In this document: positions 44,068 through 53,067 of the stretch, in pieces
Position numbering within the stretch: the stretch's first letter is position 1
Layout: every line of letters starts with the position of its first letter
NCBI GenBank assembly: GCA_030583665.1
Contig: CP129469.1
Coordinates: 1,426,001 to 1,490,000 of the forward strand
DNA: 64,000 nucleotides
Reading direction: 5' to 3'
Source of the DNA: Candidatus Jettenia sp. AMX2
Lineage (GTDB): Bacteria > Planctomycetota > Brocadiia > Brocadiales > Brocadiaceae
The notes under the pieces: generated by a model
What the model was told of the DNA's origin: nothing
The model's input: the letters and a program-made list of their open reading frames with translations, nothing else
Databases searched by the model: none
Translations under genes and position numbers: made by a program

Positions 44068-45204
44068 ATGATGCATATTGTTTTAACGGGCATTGTTTTT
44101 TGGGTATCAATAAGTGCCTTTTTGAATTTTTACTCGCCGGGTGTTCATGCAAATGAAAAGGGTGAAGAACAATTCTTAACTAATATCCGGCAGCTTACGT
44201 TGGAGGGAAAAAGTGCAGGGGAGGGATATTTTTCCCCTGATGGAAGATTCTTAATATTTCAAAGTGAGCGAGAGTCCGAAAATCCTTTCTATCAAATTTA
44301 TATAATGAACCTGAAGACAGGAGAAACCCATCGTGTTTCTCCCGGATTTGGAAAAACAACCTGTGCTTTTTACAGAGCAAATTCCAATGAGGTACTCTTT
44401 GCATCGACCCATCTTGATCCTGAGGCAAAAGCAAAACAACAGGCAGAGTTTGAGTTCCGGTCTTCCGGGAAAAAGCGCCGGTTTACATGGGATTACGACG
44501 AATATTATGACATCTTCTCGGCGCAACGGGATGGAAGTGGTCTTAAACAATTAACTTATGCAAAAGGTTATGACGCAGAAGGTGCTTATTCTCCTGACGG
44601 GAGTAAAATCGTTTTCTGTTCGCTACGGGATGCCTATCCGGTTGAAAATCTTTCACCCGAGGATAAGAAACGTTTTGAGTGGAACCCTGCATACTTTGGT
44701 GAGATTTATATTATGAATGCTGATGGCTCTGACCAGAAGCGGTTAACGGACTGGCCTGGATATGATGGCGGTCCGTTTTTTAGTCCGGGTGGTGAAAGGA
44801 TTATCTGGAGGCACTTTGATGAGAATGGCATATTGGCCGATATCTATACTATGCAAACAGATGGGTCTGATGTTCGCAGATTGACCGATTTTGGTTCTAT
44901 GTCATGGGCGCCTTACTACCATCCTTCCAACAAGTATGTTGTTTTTCATTCCAATAAACATGGGTTTACCAACTGTGAATTGTTTATCGTTGATATTCAT
45001 GGTGAAAAGGAACCTGTCCGGATTACATACAATACCGTTTTTGATGGTTTACCTGTTTTTTCCCCGGACGGAAAATATCTTGCCTGGACCTCTGGCCGTT
45101 CACCTAATGGTGAAACGCAGCTATTTCTTGCAGAATGGAATCATGAGGCTGCTTTGGAAGCATTGGAATCAGCACAATCACGGCTCCTCTTGCAACCTGA
45201 ATAA
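44068..45204 (+). CDS. Exported TolB-like beta-propeller protein
   Basis: 378 residues with a signal peptide ending near VHA and AGAAGGGG upstream of the start. It has six WD40-like/PD40 blades of the form GxxxFSPDGRxIxFxS (YFSPDGRFLIFQSERE, YSPDGSKIVFCSLRD, FFSPGGERIIWRHFDE, YHPSNKYVVFHSNKH, VFSPDGKYLAWTSGR), each followed by YIMNADGS-type strands. It resembles the TolB C-terminal propeller without TolB's N-terminal domain. It lies 21 bp after the paralogue pair and is probably cotranscribed. Likely a periplasmic protein-interaction scaffold. Confidence 0.85.
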   Translation: MMHIVLTGIVFWVSISAFLNFYSPGVHANEKGEEQFLTNIRQLTLEGKSAGEGYFSPDGRFLIFQSERESENPFYQIYIMNLKTGETHRVSPGFGKTTCAFYRANSNEVLFASTHLDPEAKAKQQAEFEFRSSGKKRRFTWDYDEYYDIFSAQRDGSGLKQLTYAKGYDAEGAYSPDGSKIVFCSLRDAYPVENLSPEDKKRFEWNPAYFGEIYIMNADGSDQKRLTDWPGYDGGPFFSPGGERIIWRHFDENGILADIYTMQTDGSDVRRLTDFGSMSWAPYYHPSNKYVVFHSNKHGFTNCELFIVDIHGEKEPVRITYNTVFDGLPVFSPDGKYLAWTSGRSPNGETQLFLAEWNHEAALEALESAQSRLLLQPE

Positions 45205-45337
45205 GCATCTAATATTTCAGAAAAATACACAGGTAAACAATGAACTCCCGGAAAATGAAAAGACGAAGCAATCTTACGTTCTCCCTAACTTAATGTTGCT
45301 TGGCTAACGTTCGTATGACACAAAAAAGGAAGCGGTT

Positions 45338-45733
45338 ATGGTTCTTCGCCTTATTTTATTATTTACCATTTTCCCTTTGGTTGAGTTATACCTGCTGATA
45401 CAAATAGGAAGGCATCTGGGTGCCCTTACCACAGTAATGATAGTCTTTATCACAGGGGTGGCTGGAGCATTGCTTGCCAAGAGTCAGGGGTTAAGTGTTT
45501 ACAAAAATATCAAAAAGGATTTACAGGAAGGATTTATCCCTACGGAAAGTTTACTGGATGGCCTGTTCATTTTGATCGCCGGTGCTCTGCTTATTACCCC
45601 CGGATTAATAACGGACATCGTTGGCTTTTTTCTTATGATACCGCTATTCAGGCGATATCTGAAAATACAGCTAGCGAAGAAGTTTCACCAGAAGTATAAA
45701 ATAAAAAAAACTTATTTTTCGCAGGACTTATGA
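45338..45733 (+). CDS. fxsA: FxsA family membrane protein
   Basis: 131 residues with AAGGAAG before the ATG. It has the FxsA domain: FTIFPLVELYLLIQIGRHLGALTTVMIVFITGVAGALLAKSQG, then a loop and DGLFILIAGALLITPGLITDIVGFFLMIPLFR. Four helices. The molecular role of FxsA is poorly known (first described as a suppressor of phage T7 exclusion by F plasmid). Here it stands alone. Confidence 0.92.
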   Translation: MVLRLILLFTIFPLVELYLLIQIGRHLGALTTVMIVFITGVAGALLAKSQGLSVYKNIKKDLQEGFIPTESLLDGLFILIAGALLITPGLITDIVGFFLMIPLFRRYLKIQLAKKFHQKYKIKKTYFSQDL

Positions 45734-46282
45734 ATAAAAGGAATTTACTCCTCACAGATCATACCCGATATCTTTAAATCATCTGTTGTCCCTTCTATTT
45801 CTCTCATTTTCTCCTTCCAAATATTATGTGTTTTTTCCATACATATAAGAAACATGAGTGTATGAGAATCAATACAGCAATGCATGTTGTACATACATGT
45901 CAGAATTATCATAACTACTCGTTAAAACGTTGGTTAAGATAATTTATGCTAAAATTGTATGAATATAGATACAAAACATAACAAGAGGATTTAATCTCAC
46001 TGAAAAGTAAAAAGATATAATATGTTTCGTGGATTATATATAAATGTTTATAATAAAAAGCTTTATGTAATTTAAATCATCATAAATTCCTAAATAATTA
46101 TTTTTGGCAGATGCTTTGCGATATGTTTTGATGAGTAAAGTAATGCCGGTTTTCTGATTTTAAAAATATAGTACACATTCGTATATATCTATTAATTAAA
46201 ATGTATCTCCCATGAGCTATGCTGAGAGTGCTCTCAGGAGCGTGGGATTTTTTTCCTTATCAATACTAAGGAGGAGAAGGTA
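45734..46282. other. AT-rich leader of duplication copy 1
   Basis: From about 45798 this DNA is the start of the duplicated unit (compare 47844 onward). Left and right copies differ at many bases up to 46045 and are identical afterwards as far as I can read. It contains the leader hairpin at 46207-46254. No gene. Confidence 0.5.
46207..46254 (+). promoter_or_regulatory. Terminator-like leader hairpin before the GGHLIQL gene, copy 1
   Basis: TCCCA..TGGGA forms an outer stem with CTGAGAG/CTCTCAG as an inner stem, then seven T, ending 29 nt before the start codon. As a hairpin plus T-tract in a leader it could be an attenuator or just the end of an upstream RNA. Identical copy at 48247-48294. 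Confidence 0.5.
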
Positions 46283-46678
46283 ATGTTGAAGAAGTTATGT
46301 CTTTGTTTTGTTTTTGCTGGCGTATTAATCTATGGAGGCTTATTAAATAGCGTGTTTACAAACCCTGTTGGCGCTGAGGAGAAGGAAAACAAGGAAGATA
46401 GTGGACATTTAATACAATTGACAACTGAGGAAGAGGAGAAAGAGGAAAAGGGCGGACATCTGATACAATTAGTATCCGACGATGAGGAGGAAGAAGGAAA
46501 GGGTGGGCATTTGATACGGCTTATGAAAGGAAGTGACGATGAAGAGGATGAAGATGATGGCCGCTTAATACAATTGACAACCGAGGAAGAGGAGAAAGAG
46601 GAAAAGGGCGGACATCTGATACAATTAGTATCCGATGATGAAGATGAAGAAGGAAAGGGTGGACACCTGATACAGTAA
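46283..46678 (+). CDS. Exported acidic repeat protein with GGHLIQL repeats, copy 1
   Basis: 131 residues with a very strong GGAGGAG ahead of the ATG. The signal peptide ends near VGA. The mature chain is six copies of (G)GHLIQL alternating with clusters of Glu/Asp and Lys such as TTEEEEKEEK and VSDDEEEEGK, period about 17 residues. The net charge is strongly negative. Such short hydrophobic strands between acidic spacers could form a repetitive beta structure or bind cations. I know no family match. An identical gene lies at 48323. A terminator follows directly. Confidence 0.75.
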   Translation: MLKKLCLCFVFAGVLIYGGLLNSVFTNPVGAEEKENKEDSGHLIQLTTEEEEKEEKGGHLIQLVSDDEEEEGKGGHLIRLMKGSDDEEDEDDGRLIQLTTEEEEKEEKGGHLIQLVSDDEDEEGKGGHLIQ

Positions 46679-46719
46679 AAATGCTTGTATAGCACAGTAT
46701 TAATCTTTCTTTATAATAC

Positions 46720-46751
46720 AAAAAAGGCAACCTATGGAGGTTGCCTTTTTT
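46720..46751 (+). terminator. Rho-independent terminator, copy 1
   Basis: AAGGCAACCT pairs with AGGTTGCCTT around ATGG, followed by T6. It separates the acidic repeat gene from the PAS gene. Confidence 0.9.
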
Positions 46752-46865
46752 GTTATCGTACTTGTTATTTCCGGACAACCTTGTAAACCGGTATCAAAAT
46801 GACCGTGGCCAGCAGTTCCCAATTGCAAAAATTACAAAGGATTTAAGTTCTATTTTATTATCTTT

Positions 46866-47840
46866 ATGGTTCTAAGTGACGTAACCATCTTTGACACCGT
46901 TAGTGTGCTGATAGTGGTGCTTGACACGGCAGGAAACATCGTCTATTTTAACCGAACCGGTGAGCGTGTAACAGGTTATTCATTGATGGAAGTAAAAGGG
47001 AAATGTTTCTGGGAATTGTTTCTTGTTCCGGAAGAAATTGATACATTTAAGGCGGTTTTTGAAAATCTCCAAAAGGAGCAACTACAGGGAGAAAAGGTAT
47101 CCACGTGGTTGACAAAGAACGGCGATCGCAGGCTGATAGAATGGTCAAATACCACCCTCTTCAAAAATGCATCGGTTGAGTATATCATTATAACGGGTAC
47201 CGATATTACCGTGAGAAGGAAGGAAGAGGAAAGACTTCTAAGACTATCCCATGCGTTGGAGCAGAGTCCCAGTTCAATTGTCATAACCGATACCAGGGGC
47301 CATATTGAATACGTCAATGCTAAATTTACTCGGCTAACGGGATACAGCCCGGAAGAAGTTATTGGAAAAAATCCCCGGATTCTTAAATCAGGTGATACCT
47401 TGCCTGAAGAATATACCCGGTTATGGGAGATGATTACCTCCGGAAAGGAATGGCGGGGGGAGTTTCATAATATTAAAAAAAATGGCGAATCATATTGGGA
47501 ATCGGTATCTATTTCCCCGGTAAGAAACGAAGAGGGGGTAATAACCCATTTTATAGCGATTAAGGAAGATATTACAGAACACAAGAAGTTTGAATCCCAG
47601 CTTGAGTTTCTGGCCTCCCACGATCCGCTTACGAATCTGTTTAACCGGAGACGTTTCCTGGAGGAACTTGAAGGATGGCGGTTAAGCTGGGAAGAGCGTA
47701 TCCGTACGGCCCTGAAGTAGGACCGGCTGGCATTGTACTTTCAGCCCGTTCTTGATCTGAAAAACAACTCCCTTGCCGGATACGAGGCGTTACTGAGGAT
47801 GAAAGGCGGGGATGGCGATATAATCTTACCGAGGGATTTT
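46866..47840 (+). pseudogene. Truncated copy of the PAS-PAS-GGDEF-EAL gene (GGDEF excised)
   Basis: Residues 1-271 are the same as in the intact gene at 48906. Exactly 450 bp (codons 272-421, all of GGDEF) are then missing in frame (junction at 47698/47699), and a stop codon at 47718-47720 (TAG where the intact copy has CGG) ends the frame after 284 residues. The EAL homology continues to about 47840 with substitutions, then stops. A 284-residue PAS-PAS protein could still be made, with the same upstream DNA as the intact gene, but no output domain remains. Confidence 0.85.
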
Positions 47841-48322
47841 CTGTTCTCCCATTTTCTCTTTCCAGATTTTATGTGTTTTTCCGTATAAGAAACAAAAGTG
47901 TATGTTATACAATACGGCAATGTATGTTGTACATACAGGGCGGAATTAGCATAACTACTTGTTATAATGTTGTTTAAGATAATTTATGCTAAGATTGTAT
48001 GAATATAGATACAAAACATAACAAGAGGATTTAATCTCACTGAAAAGTAAAAAGATATAATATGTTTCTTGAATTAGATATAAATGTTTATAATAAAAAG
48101 CTTTATGTAATTTAAATCATCATAAATTCCTAAATAATTATTTTTGGCAGATGCTTTGCGATATGTTTTGATGAGTAAAGTAATGCCGGTTTTCTGATTT
48201 TAAAAATATAGTACACATTCGTATATATCTATTAATTAAAATGTATCTCCCATGAGCTATGCTGAGAGTGCTCTCAGGAGCGTGGGATTTTTTTCCTTAT
48301 CAATACTAAGGAGGAGAAGGTA

Positions 48323-48718
48323 ATGTTGAAGAAGTTATGTCTTTGTTTTGTTTTTGCTGGCGTATTAATCTATGGAGGCTTATTAAATAGCGTGTTTACA
48401 AACCCTGTTGGCGCTGAGGAGAAGGAAAACAAGGAAGATAGTGGACATTTAATACAATTGACAACTGAGGAAGAGGAGAAAGAGGAAAAGGGCGGACATC
48501 TGATACAATTAGTATCCGACGATGAGGAGGAAGAAGGAAAGGGTGGGCATTTGATACGGCTTATGAAAGGAAGTGACGATGAAGAGGATGAAGATGATGG
48601 CCGCTTAATACAATTGACAACCGAGGAAGAGGAGAAAGAGGAAAAGGGCGGACATCTGATACAATTAGTATCCGATGATGAAGATGAAGAAGGAAAGGGT
48701 GGACACCTGATACAGTAA
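48323..48718 (+). CDS. Exported acidic repeat protein with GGHLIQL repeats, copy 2
   Basis: Same predicted protein, ribosome site, leader hairpin (48247-48294) and downstream terminator as the copy at 46283. Complete identity over the gene points to a very recent duplication or ongoing conversion. Two gene copies would double the dose of the product. Confidence 0.75.
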   Translation: MLKKLCLCFVFAGVLIYGGLLNSVFTNPVGAEEKENKEDSGHLIQLTTEEEEKEEKGGHLIQLVSDDEEEEGKGGHLIRLMKGSDDEEDEDDGRLIQLTTEEEEKEEKGGHLIQLVSDDEDEEGKGGHLIQ

Positions 48719-48759
48719 AAATGCTTGTATAGCACAGTATTAATCTTTCTTTATAATAC

Positions 48760-48791
48760 AAAAAAGGCAACCTATGGAGGTTGCCTTTTTT
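48760..48791 (+). terminator. Rho-independent terminator, copy 2
   Basis: Same hairpin as at 46720-46751 (AAGGCAACCT / AGGTTGCCTT, T6). Confidence 0.9.
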
Positions 48792-48905
48792 GTTATCGTA
48801 CTTGTTATTTCCGGACAACCTTGTAAACCGGTATCAAAATGACCGTGGCCAGCAGTTCCCAATTGCAAAAATTACAAAGGATTTAAGTTCTATTTTATTA
48901 TCTTT

Positions 48906-50948
48906 ATGGTTCTAAGTGACGTAACCATCTTTGACACCGTTAGTGTGCTGATAGTGGTGCTTGACACGGCAGGAAACATCGTCTATTTTAACCGAACCGG
49001 TGAGCGTGTAACAGGTTATTCATTGATGGAAGTAAAAGGGAAATGTTTCTGGGAATTGTTTCTTGTTCCGGAAGAAATTGATACATTTAAGGCGGTTTTT
49101 GAAAATCTCCAAAAGGAGCAACTACAGGGAGAAAAGGTATCCACGTGGTTGACAAAGAACGGCGATCGCAGGCTGATAGAATGGTCAAATACCACCCTCT
49201 TCAAAAATGCATCGGTTGAGTATATCATTATAACGGGTACCGATATTACCGTGAGAAGGAAGGAAGAGGAAAGACTTCTAAGACTATCCCATGCGTTGGA
49301 GCAGAGTCCCAGTTCAATTGTCATAACCGATACCAGGGGCCATATTGAATACGTCAATGCTAAATTTACTCGGCTAACGGGATACAGCCCGGAAGAAGTT
49401 ATTGGAAAAAATCCCCGGATTCTTAAATCAGGTGATACCTTGCCTGAAGAATATACCCGGTTATGGGAGATGATTACCTCCGGAAAGGAATGGCGGGGGG
49501 AGTTTCATAATATTAAAAAAAATGGCGAATCATATTGGGAATCGGTATCTATTTCCCCGGTAAGAAACGAAGAGGGGGTAATAACCCATTTTATAGCGAT
49601 TAAGGAAGATATTACAGAACACAAGAAGTTTGAATCCCAGCTTGAGTTTCTGGCCTCCCACGATCCGCTTACGAATCTGTTTAACCGGAGACGTTTCCTG
49701 GAGGAACTTGAAGGATGGTTTGCATATGCGGAGCGGTACAACAGCAGCGGGGCACTGTTGTTTTTAGATATAGACCATTTTAAGCCCATCAATGATATGC
49801 TGGGTCACAATGAAGGTGACAGGTTGATTGTTGCTTTTGCGGAACTCGTTCAGAAACGAATCAGGGAGAGTGATGTCCTGGCAAGGATGGGGGGTGATGA
49901 ATTTGCTCTTCTCCTGCCGAATATCAACGTTGAGGGAGCCTTGTCCGTTGCAGAGCAGATCAGAAAATCCGTGCAGCAGGATATTGCGGCATTCGATAAG
50001 CAATTTAAGGGTATTACAATCAGTATTGGCATGGCATTGTTTCCTCATCACGGGAAGACAGCAAAAGCACTTTTAACGGGTGCGGATCTTGCCATGTACC
50101 ATGCAAAGGAGACCGGCAGAAACAGGGTCTGTGTGTATGAGCCTGATTATAGGGCAAAGGCAGAGCTGCGGTTAAGCTGGGAAGAGCGTATCCGTACGGC
50201 CCTGAAGCGGGACCGGCTGGCATTGTACTTTCAGCCCGTTCTTGATCTGAAAAACAACTCCCTTGCCGGATGCGAGGCGTTACTGAGGATGAAAGGCGGG
50301 GATGGCGAAATAATCTTACCGAGGGATTTCCTGAAGATTGCAGAGCAGTCGAGATTGATCCACGACATCGACCGGTGGGTAATCTGCAGGGCGATCCAAG
50401 TAATTGCCTGGCAGGGATTTGCTGAGAAAAACTGGAAACTTGAAGTCAATCTTTCCGGCAAGGTGTTTCACGATACGGAAATACTGTCGTTCATAAAACA
50501 GGAATTAAACCATTATGCCATTGCTCACGGGACATTACTCTTTGAAATTTCAGAGATGGCCATCATTCCAAATCTGGCAAAAGCGCAGCATTATATTGAC
50601 ACCCTGAAGGCTTTAGGCTGCCTTTTTGCTCTTGACAATTTTGGCAGCGGTTTTTCATTGTTTTATTATCTGAAGCAATTACCGGTTGATTACATTAAGA
50701 TAAATGGTGGTATGATTTATAATCTTCCGAATGACCCTGGGGATCAGTATATCGTTAAAGCGATAGTTGATATGGCGCATGGGCTGGGGAAAAAGGTGAT
50801 TGCAGGGTTTGTAAATGACGAGGAGACAATGCAGATGCTGAAGAATTATGGTGTTGATTATGTGCAGGGATATTATATTGGTATGCCCGCTGAAACAATG
50901 GAATGCGGAATATATATTCCAGATTCCTGTTTACCCTGGAAGGAATAG
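48906..50948 (+). CDS. PAS-PAS-GGDEF-EAL cyclic-di-GMP protein
   Basis: 680 residues, cytoplasmic, no transmembrane segment. Two PAS domains (about 5-120 and 125-245, each followed by a PAC-like stretch), GGDEF about 256-415 with intact GGDEF at 329-333 and an RESD inhibitory site five residues before it, then EAL about 425-670. The EAL keeps E457 in CEALLR and N in VNLSGK. Three catalytic-site motifs are altered: DDFG is DNFG, KID is KIN, and EGVE is AGFVN. I infer a diguanylate cyclase with a non-hydrolysing, possibly c-di-GMP-sensing EAL. There is no Shine-Dalgarno sequence before the ATG. An incomplete copy lies 2,040 bp upstream. Confidence 0.92.
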   Translation: MVLSDVTIFDTVSVLIVVLDTAGNIVYFNRTGERVTGYSLMEVKGKCFWELFLVPEEIDTFKAVFENLQKEQLQGEKVSTWLTKNGDRRLIEWSNTTLFKNASVEYIIITGTDITVRRKEEERLLRLSHALEQSPSSIVITDTRGHIEYVNAKFTRLTGYSPEEVIGKNPRILKSGDTLPEEYTRLWEMITSGKEWRGEFHNIKKNGESYWESVSISPVRNEEGVITHFIAIKEDITEHKKFESQLEFLASHDPLTNLFNRRRFLEELEGWFAYAERYNSSGALLFLDIDHFKPINDMLGHNEGDRLIVAFAELVQKRIRESDVLARMGGDEFALLLPNINVEGALSVAEQIRKSVQQDIAAFDKQFKGITISIGMALFPHHGKTAKALLTGADLAMYHAKETGRNRVCVYEPDYRAKAELRLSWEERIRTALKRDRLALYFQPVLDLKNNSLAGCEALLRMKGGDGEIILPRDFLKIAEQSRLIHDIDRWVICRAIQVIAWQGFAEKNWKLEVNLSGKVFHDTEILSFIKQELNHYAIAHGTLLFEISEMAIIPNLAKAQHYIDTLKALGCLFALDNFGSGFSLFYYLKQLPVDYIKINGGMIYNLPNDPGDQYIVKAIVDMAHGLGKKVIAGFVNDEETMQMLKNYGVDYVQGYYIGMPAETMECGIYIPDSCLPWKE

Positions 50949-50964
50949 GTAATAATTTACAATT

Positions 50965-52362
50965 TTAACCACGCGTGAAATTTCCATTCTTTATTGAAAA
51001 AGAGCCGTTTTTGTAGTCTTCAAGGTTTATATTGTATTTTTTAATTAGTTTATAAATTTCAGCCCTGTTACGTTTTGCCATATTTGAAGCCTTCGTGACA
51101 TTCCCTTCGCTTATCTTAAGGAGATTATCCACATACTCATGTTCAAATCTTTCTTTGGCATCTTTGAATGAATTAAAGGTATTTTTTAATACATTTATCT
51201 TGATAAACAGGTCTTCCGGATCTATCTTATTTCTGTTACACATGATAACGGCATGTTCGACTTTATTCCTCAACTCGCGTACATTTCCCGGCCAGTCGTA
51301 AAGGGTCATTCTCTGGAGAGCGGCAGGAGTAAATTCAAGAATATCCTTTTTGAGTGCGTTGCAAAATTCTGTCATAAAATACGTGGCTAATAAAGGAATA
51401 TCGTCTTTTCTTTCCCGCAAGGGGGGAATGTAAATGGGCACAACATGAATACGATAAAATAAGTCTTCACGAAAAATTCCTTCCTCTACGGCCCTTTGCA
51501 GATCGATATTTGACGCGGTAATAACCCTGACATTAATCTTGACATTCTTTGAACTTCCCACTGGCTTAATTTCTCTCTCCTGCAAGACCCTTAAAAGTTT
51601 GATTTGTAATGCCGAAGGTGTATTGCTGATTTCATCCAGAAAGATGGTTCCTCTCTCGGCACGTGTGAAAAGGCCGTCCCTCGATTCATAAGCATCGGTA
51701 TATGCGCCGCGTACATGTCCGAAGAGTTCATTCTCCATCAGTCCTTCCGGTATGGCACCACAATTAGTTGCAACAAAAGGGCCGTTTACCCGGTTGCTAT
51801 TGTAATGAATGGCCCTTGCAATCATTTCTTTACCAGTGCCACTTTCTCCATAAATGGAAACGGTACAATCAGTCGTGGATATTTTTAAGATCTTTTCCAG
51901 GATTTCCAGCATTTTTTTATTTTGGGTTATGATATTTCTGAAATTTTGTTGATCGCTAAGCTTGCTTTTAAGATGTTCGATCTCCCGGGTAAGTCTTTGT
52001 TTTTCAAGGGCATTCTTAATGAGAACAGAAAGTTCTTCACTATTAAAAGGTTTGGTCAGATAGCTGTATGCACCTTTCCTCATGGCTTCAACTGCACTTT
52101 CGATGCTTCCATGTGCAGTAAGGATAATAATTGGAAGAACAGGATAGCAGCCTGTGATTTCTTCCATTAATTCAATACCATCTTCTTCTGCTAAACGTAA
52201 ATCAAGGATAATAAGGTTGAAAGCAGCCGCAGATAGCGCTGCCTTCGCCTCATTACCGTTCCTTGCTATTGTAACCTCATAACCTAATGATCTTAAACGC
52301 ATCTGGATAACTTCCAGTATATTTATATCATCGTCAATAACTAATATTTTTTCCTTTAGCAT
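50965..52362 (-). CDS. Sigma-54-dependent response regulator, NtrC family
   Basis: 465 residues. Receiver domain 1-120 (DDDINILE, LIILDLRLAEEDG with phospho-Asp near 54, ILTAHG, KPF). AAA+ domain with Walker A GESGTGKE, and the sigma-54 loop reads GAYTDA instead of GAFTGA. Walker B GTIFLDEI, sensor RVITASN, arginine-finger region FREDLFYRI. C-terminal Fis-type helix-turn-helix (EGNVTKASNMAKRNRAEIYKLI). It is the last gene of an operon with a coiled-coil lipoprotein and a histidine kinase. It is convergent with the c-di-GMP gene, with only 16 bp between. Confidence 0.94.
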   Translation of the reverse strand: MLKEKILVIDDDINILEVIQMRLRSLGYEVTIARNGNEAKAALSAAAFNLIILDLRLAEEDGIELMEEITGCYPVLPIIILTAHGSIESAVEAMRKGAYSYLTKPFNSEELSVLIKNALEKQRLTREIEHLKSKLSDQQNFRNIITQNKKMLEILEKILKISTTDCTVSIYGESGTGKEMIARAIHYNSNRVNGPFVATNCGAIPEGLMENELFGHVRGAYTDAYESRDGLFTRAERGTIFLDEISNTPSALQIKLLRVLQEREIKPVGSSKNVKINVRVITASNIDLQRAVEEGIFREDLFYRIHVVPIYIPPLRERKDDIPLLATYFMTEFCNALKKDILEFTPAALQRMTLYDWPGNVRELRNKVEHAVIMCNRNKIDPEDLFIKINVLKNTFNSFKDAKERFEHEYVDNLLKISEGNVTKASNMAKRNRAEIYKLIKKYNINLEDYKNGSFSIKNGNFTRG

Positions 52363-52385
52363 AACGTTTATCCTTTATTACCAAT

Positions 52386-53021
52386 TTATTTTTGCTCTTT
52401 TTTCGTTGCGGTATCTTTTTCTTGTTCTATCTCTACAGAGTTTGTTGGCAGATGATCAATCCGTTTCTTTTTGTTTTCCATTTGAACATCTATTTCCCTG
52501 AGTCTTTCAATATCAGCCTTAAGGATTTCAATGGTAGAACCAGCGCTATTGAGTTCGTCAGATAGTTTCCCGATTTCTTTATCTTTAATAGTAATGCGCT
52601 CCATGAGTTCTGTTTTTTTAAGCTTTTCAATTTCATTTCTGAGATTTTCGATGACATTACTTGAGGTTTTGACCGTATCTGCAAGTCTTCCAATTTCCTG
52701 ATCTTTTATAGAAAGGCGGTCCAAAAGGTCCGTTTTTTTGAGTCTGTCAATTTCATCCTGCAGGGTTTTAATCGTTGCAAAGGAATTACGAAGGTCTTCG
52801 GTAAGTTTCCCAATTTCCTGATCTTTCCAGGAGAGACGGTTAAAAAGATCTCTATTGGCTTTTTCTTTAGCCTGGAGTTCTATTTTGATTATTTTAATCT
52901 CCTCGTTCCTTCTGCTTAATTCTTTTTTCGTTCCCAAATGAGCACAACTGGCATTGAGAAGTAAAAAGGGGAAAAATAAGAACGTGAAAAATAAATATTT
53001 TTTCGTTCCTGAAATATTCAT
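52386..53021 (-). CDS. Coiled-coil lipoprotein with three 41-residue repeats
   Basis: About 211 residues from ATG 53021 (GGAG 10 nt upstream; an in-frame ATG at 53060 lacks a ribosome site). Lipobox LLLNASC. The rest is a long coiled coil built from three repeats beginning LFNRLSWKDQEIGKLTEDL, LDRLSIKDQEIGRLADTV and MERITIKDKEIGKLSDEL. It lies between a histidine kinase (46 bp upstream) and its likely regulator (23 bp downstream), so it is probably an extracytoplasmic accessory of that system. Confidence 0.8.
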   Translation of the reverse strand: MNISGTKKYLFFTFLFFPFLLLNASCAHLGTKKELSRRNEEIKIIKIELQAKEKANRDLFNRLSWKDQEIGKLTEDLRNSFATIKTLQDEIDRLKKTDLLDRLSIKDQEIGRLADTVKTSSNVIENLRNEIEKLKKTELMERITIKDKEIGKLSDELNSAGSTIEILKADIERLREIDVQMENKKKRIDHLPTNSVEIEQEKDTATKKEQK

Positions 53022-53067
53022 AGGATTTTTTCTCCGATGGGTTAGCAATCTGATTTTCATAAACTAT

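Larger units (their letters stand above)
45798..47843. repeat. Tandem duplication unit, copy 1 (offset 2,040 bp)
   Basis: Each position from about 45950 to 47698 is found again 2,040 bp downstream. The core from 46045 to 47698 appears identical. After 47698 the match jumps 450 bp ahead in copy 2 (to 50169) and stops at about 47840. Copy 2 therefore starts exactly where copy 1 breaks off inside the EAL region. Confidence 0.9.
47844..49718. repeat. Tandem duplication unit, copy 2
   Basis: Counterpart of 45798-47698, with leader mismatches up to about 48085 and an identical core after that. Region 47841-48322 contains no gene and is the leader of the second acidic-repeat gene, with its hairpin at 48247-48294. 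Confidence 0.9.

Noticed and set aside
46330-46695. Ser/Pro-rich 121-codon minus-strand frame (also 48370-48735)
   Set aside because: Antisense shadow of the acidic repeat gene. The Ser runs are the complement of Glu/Asp codons.
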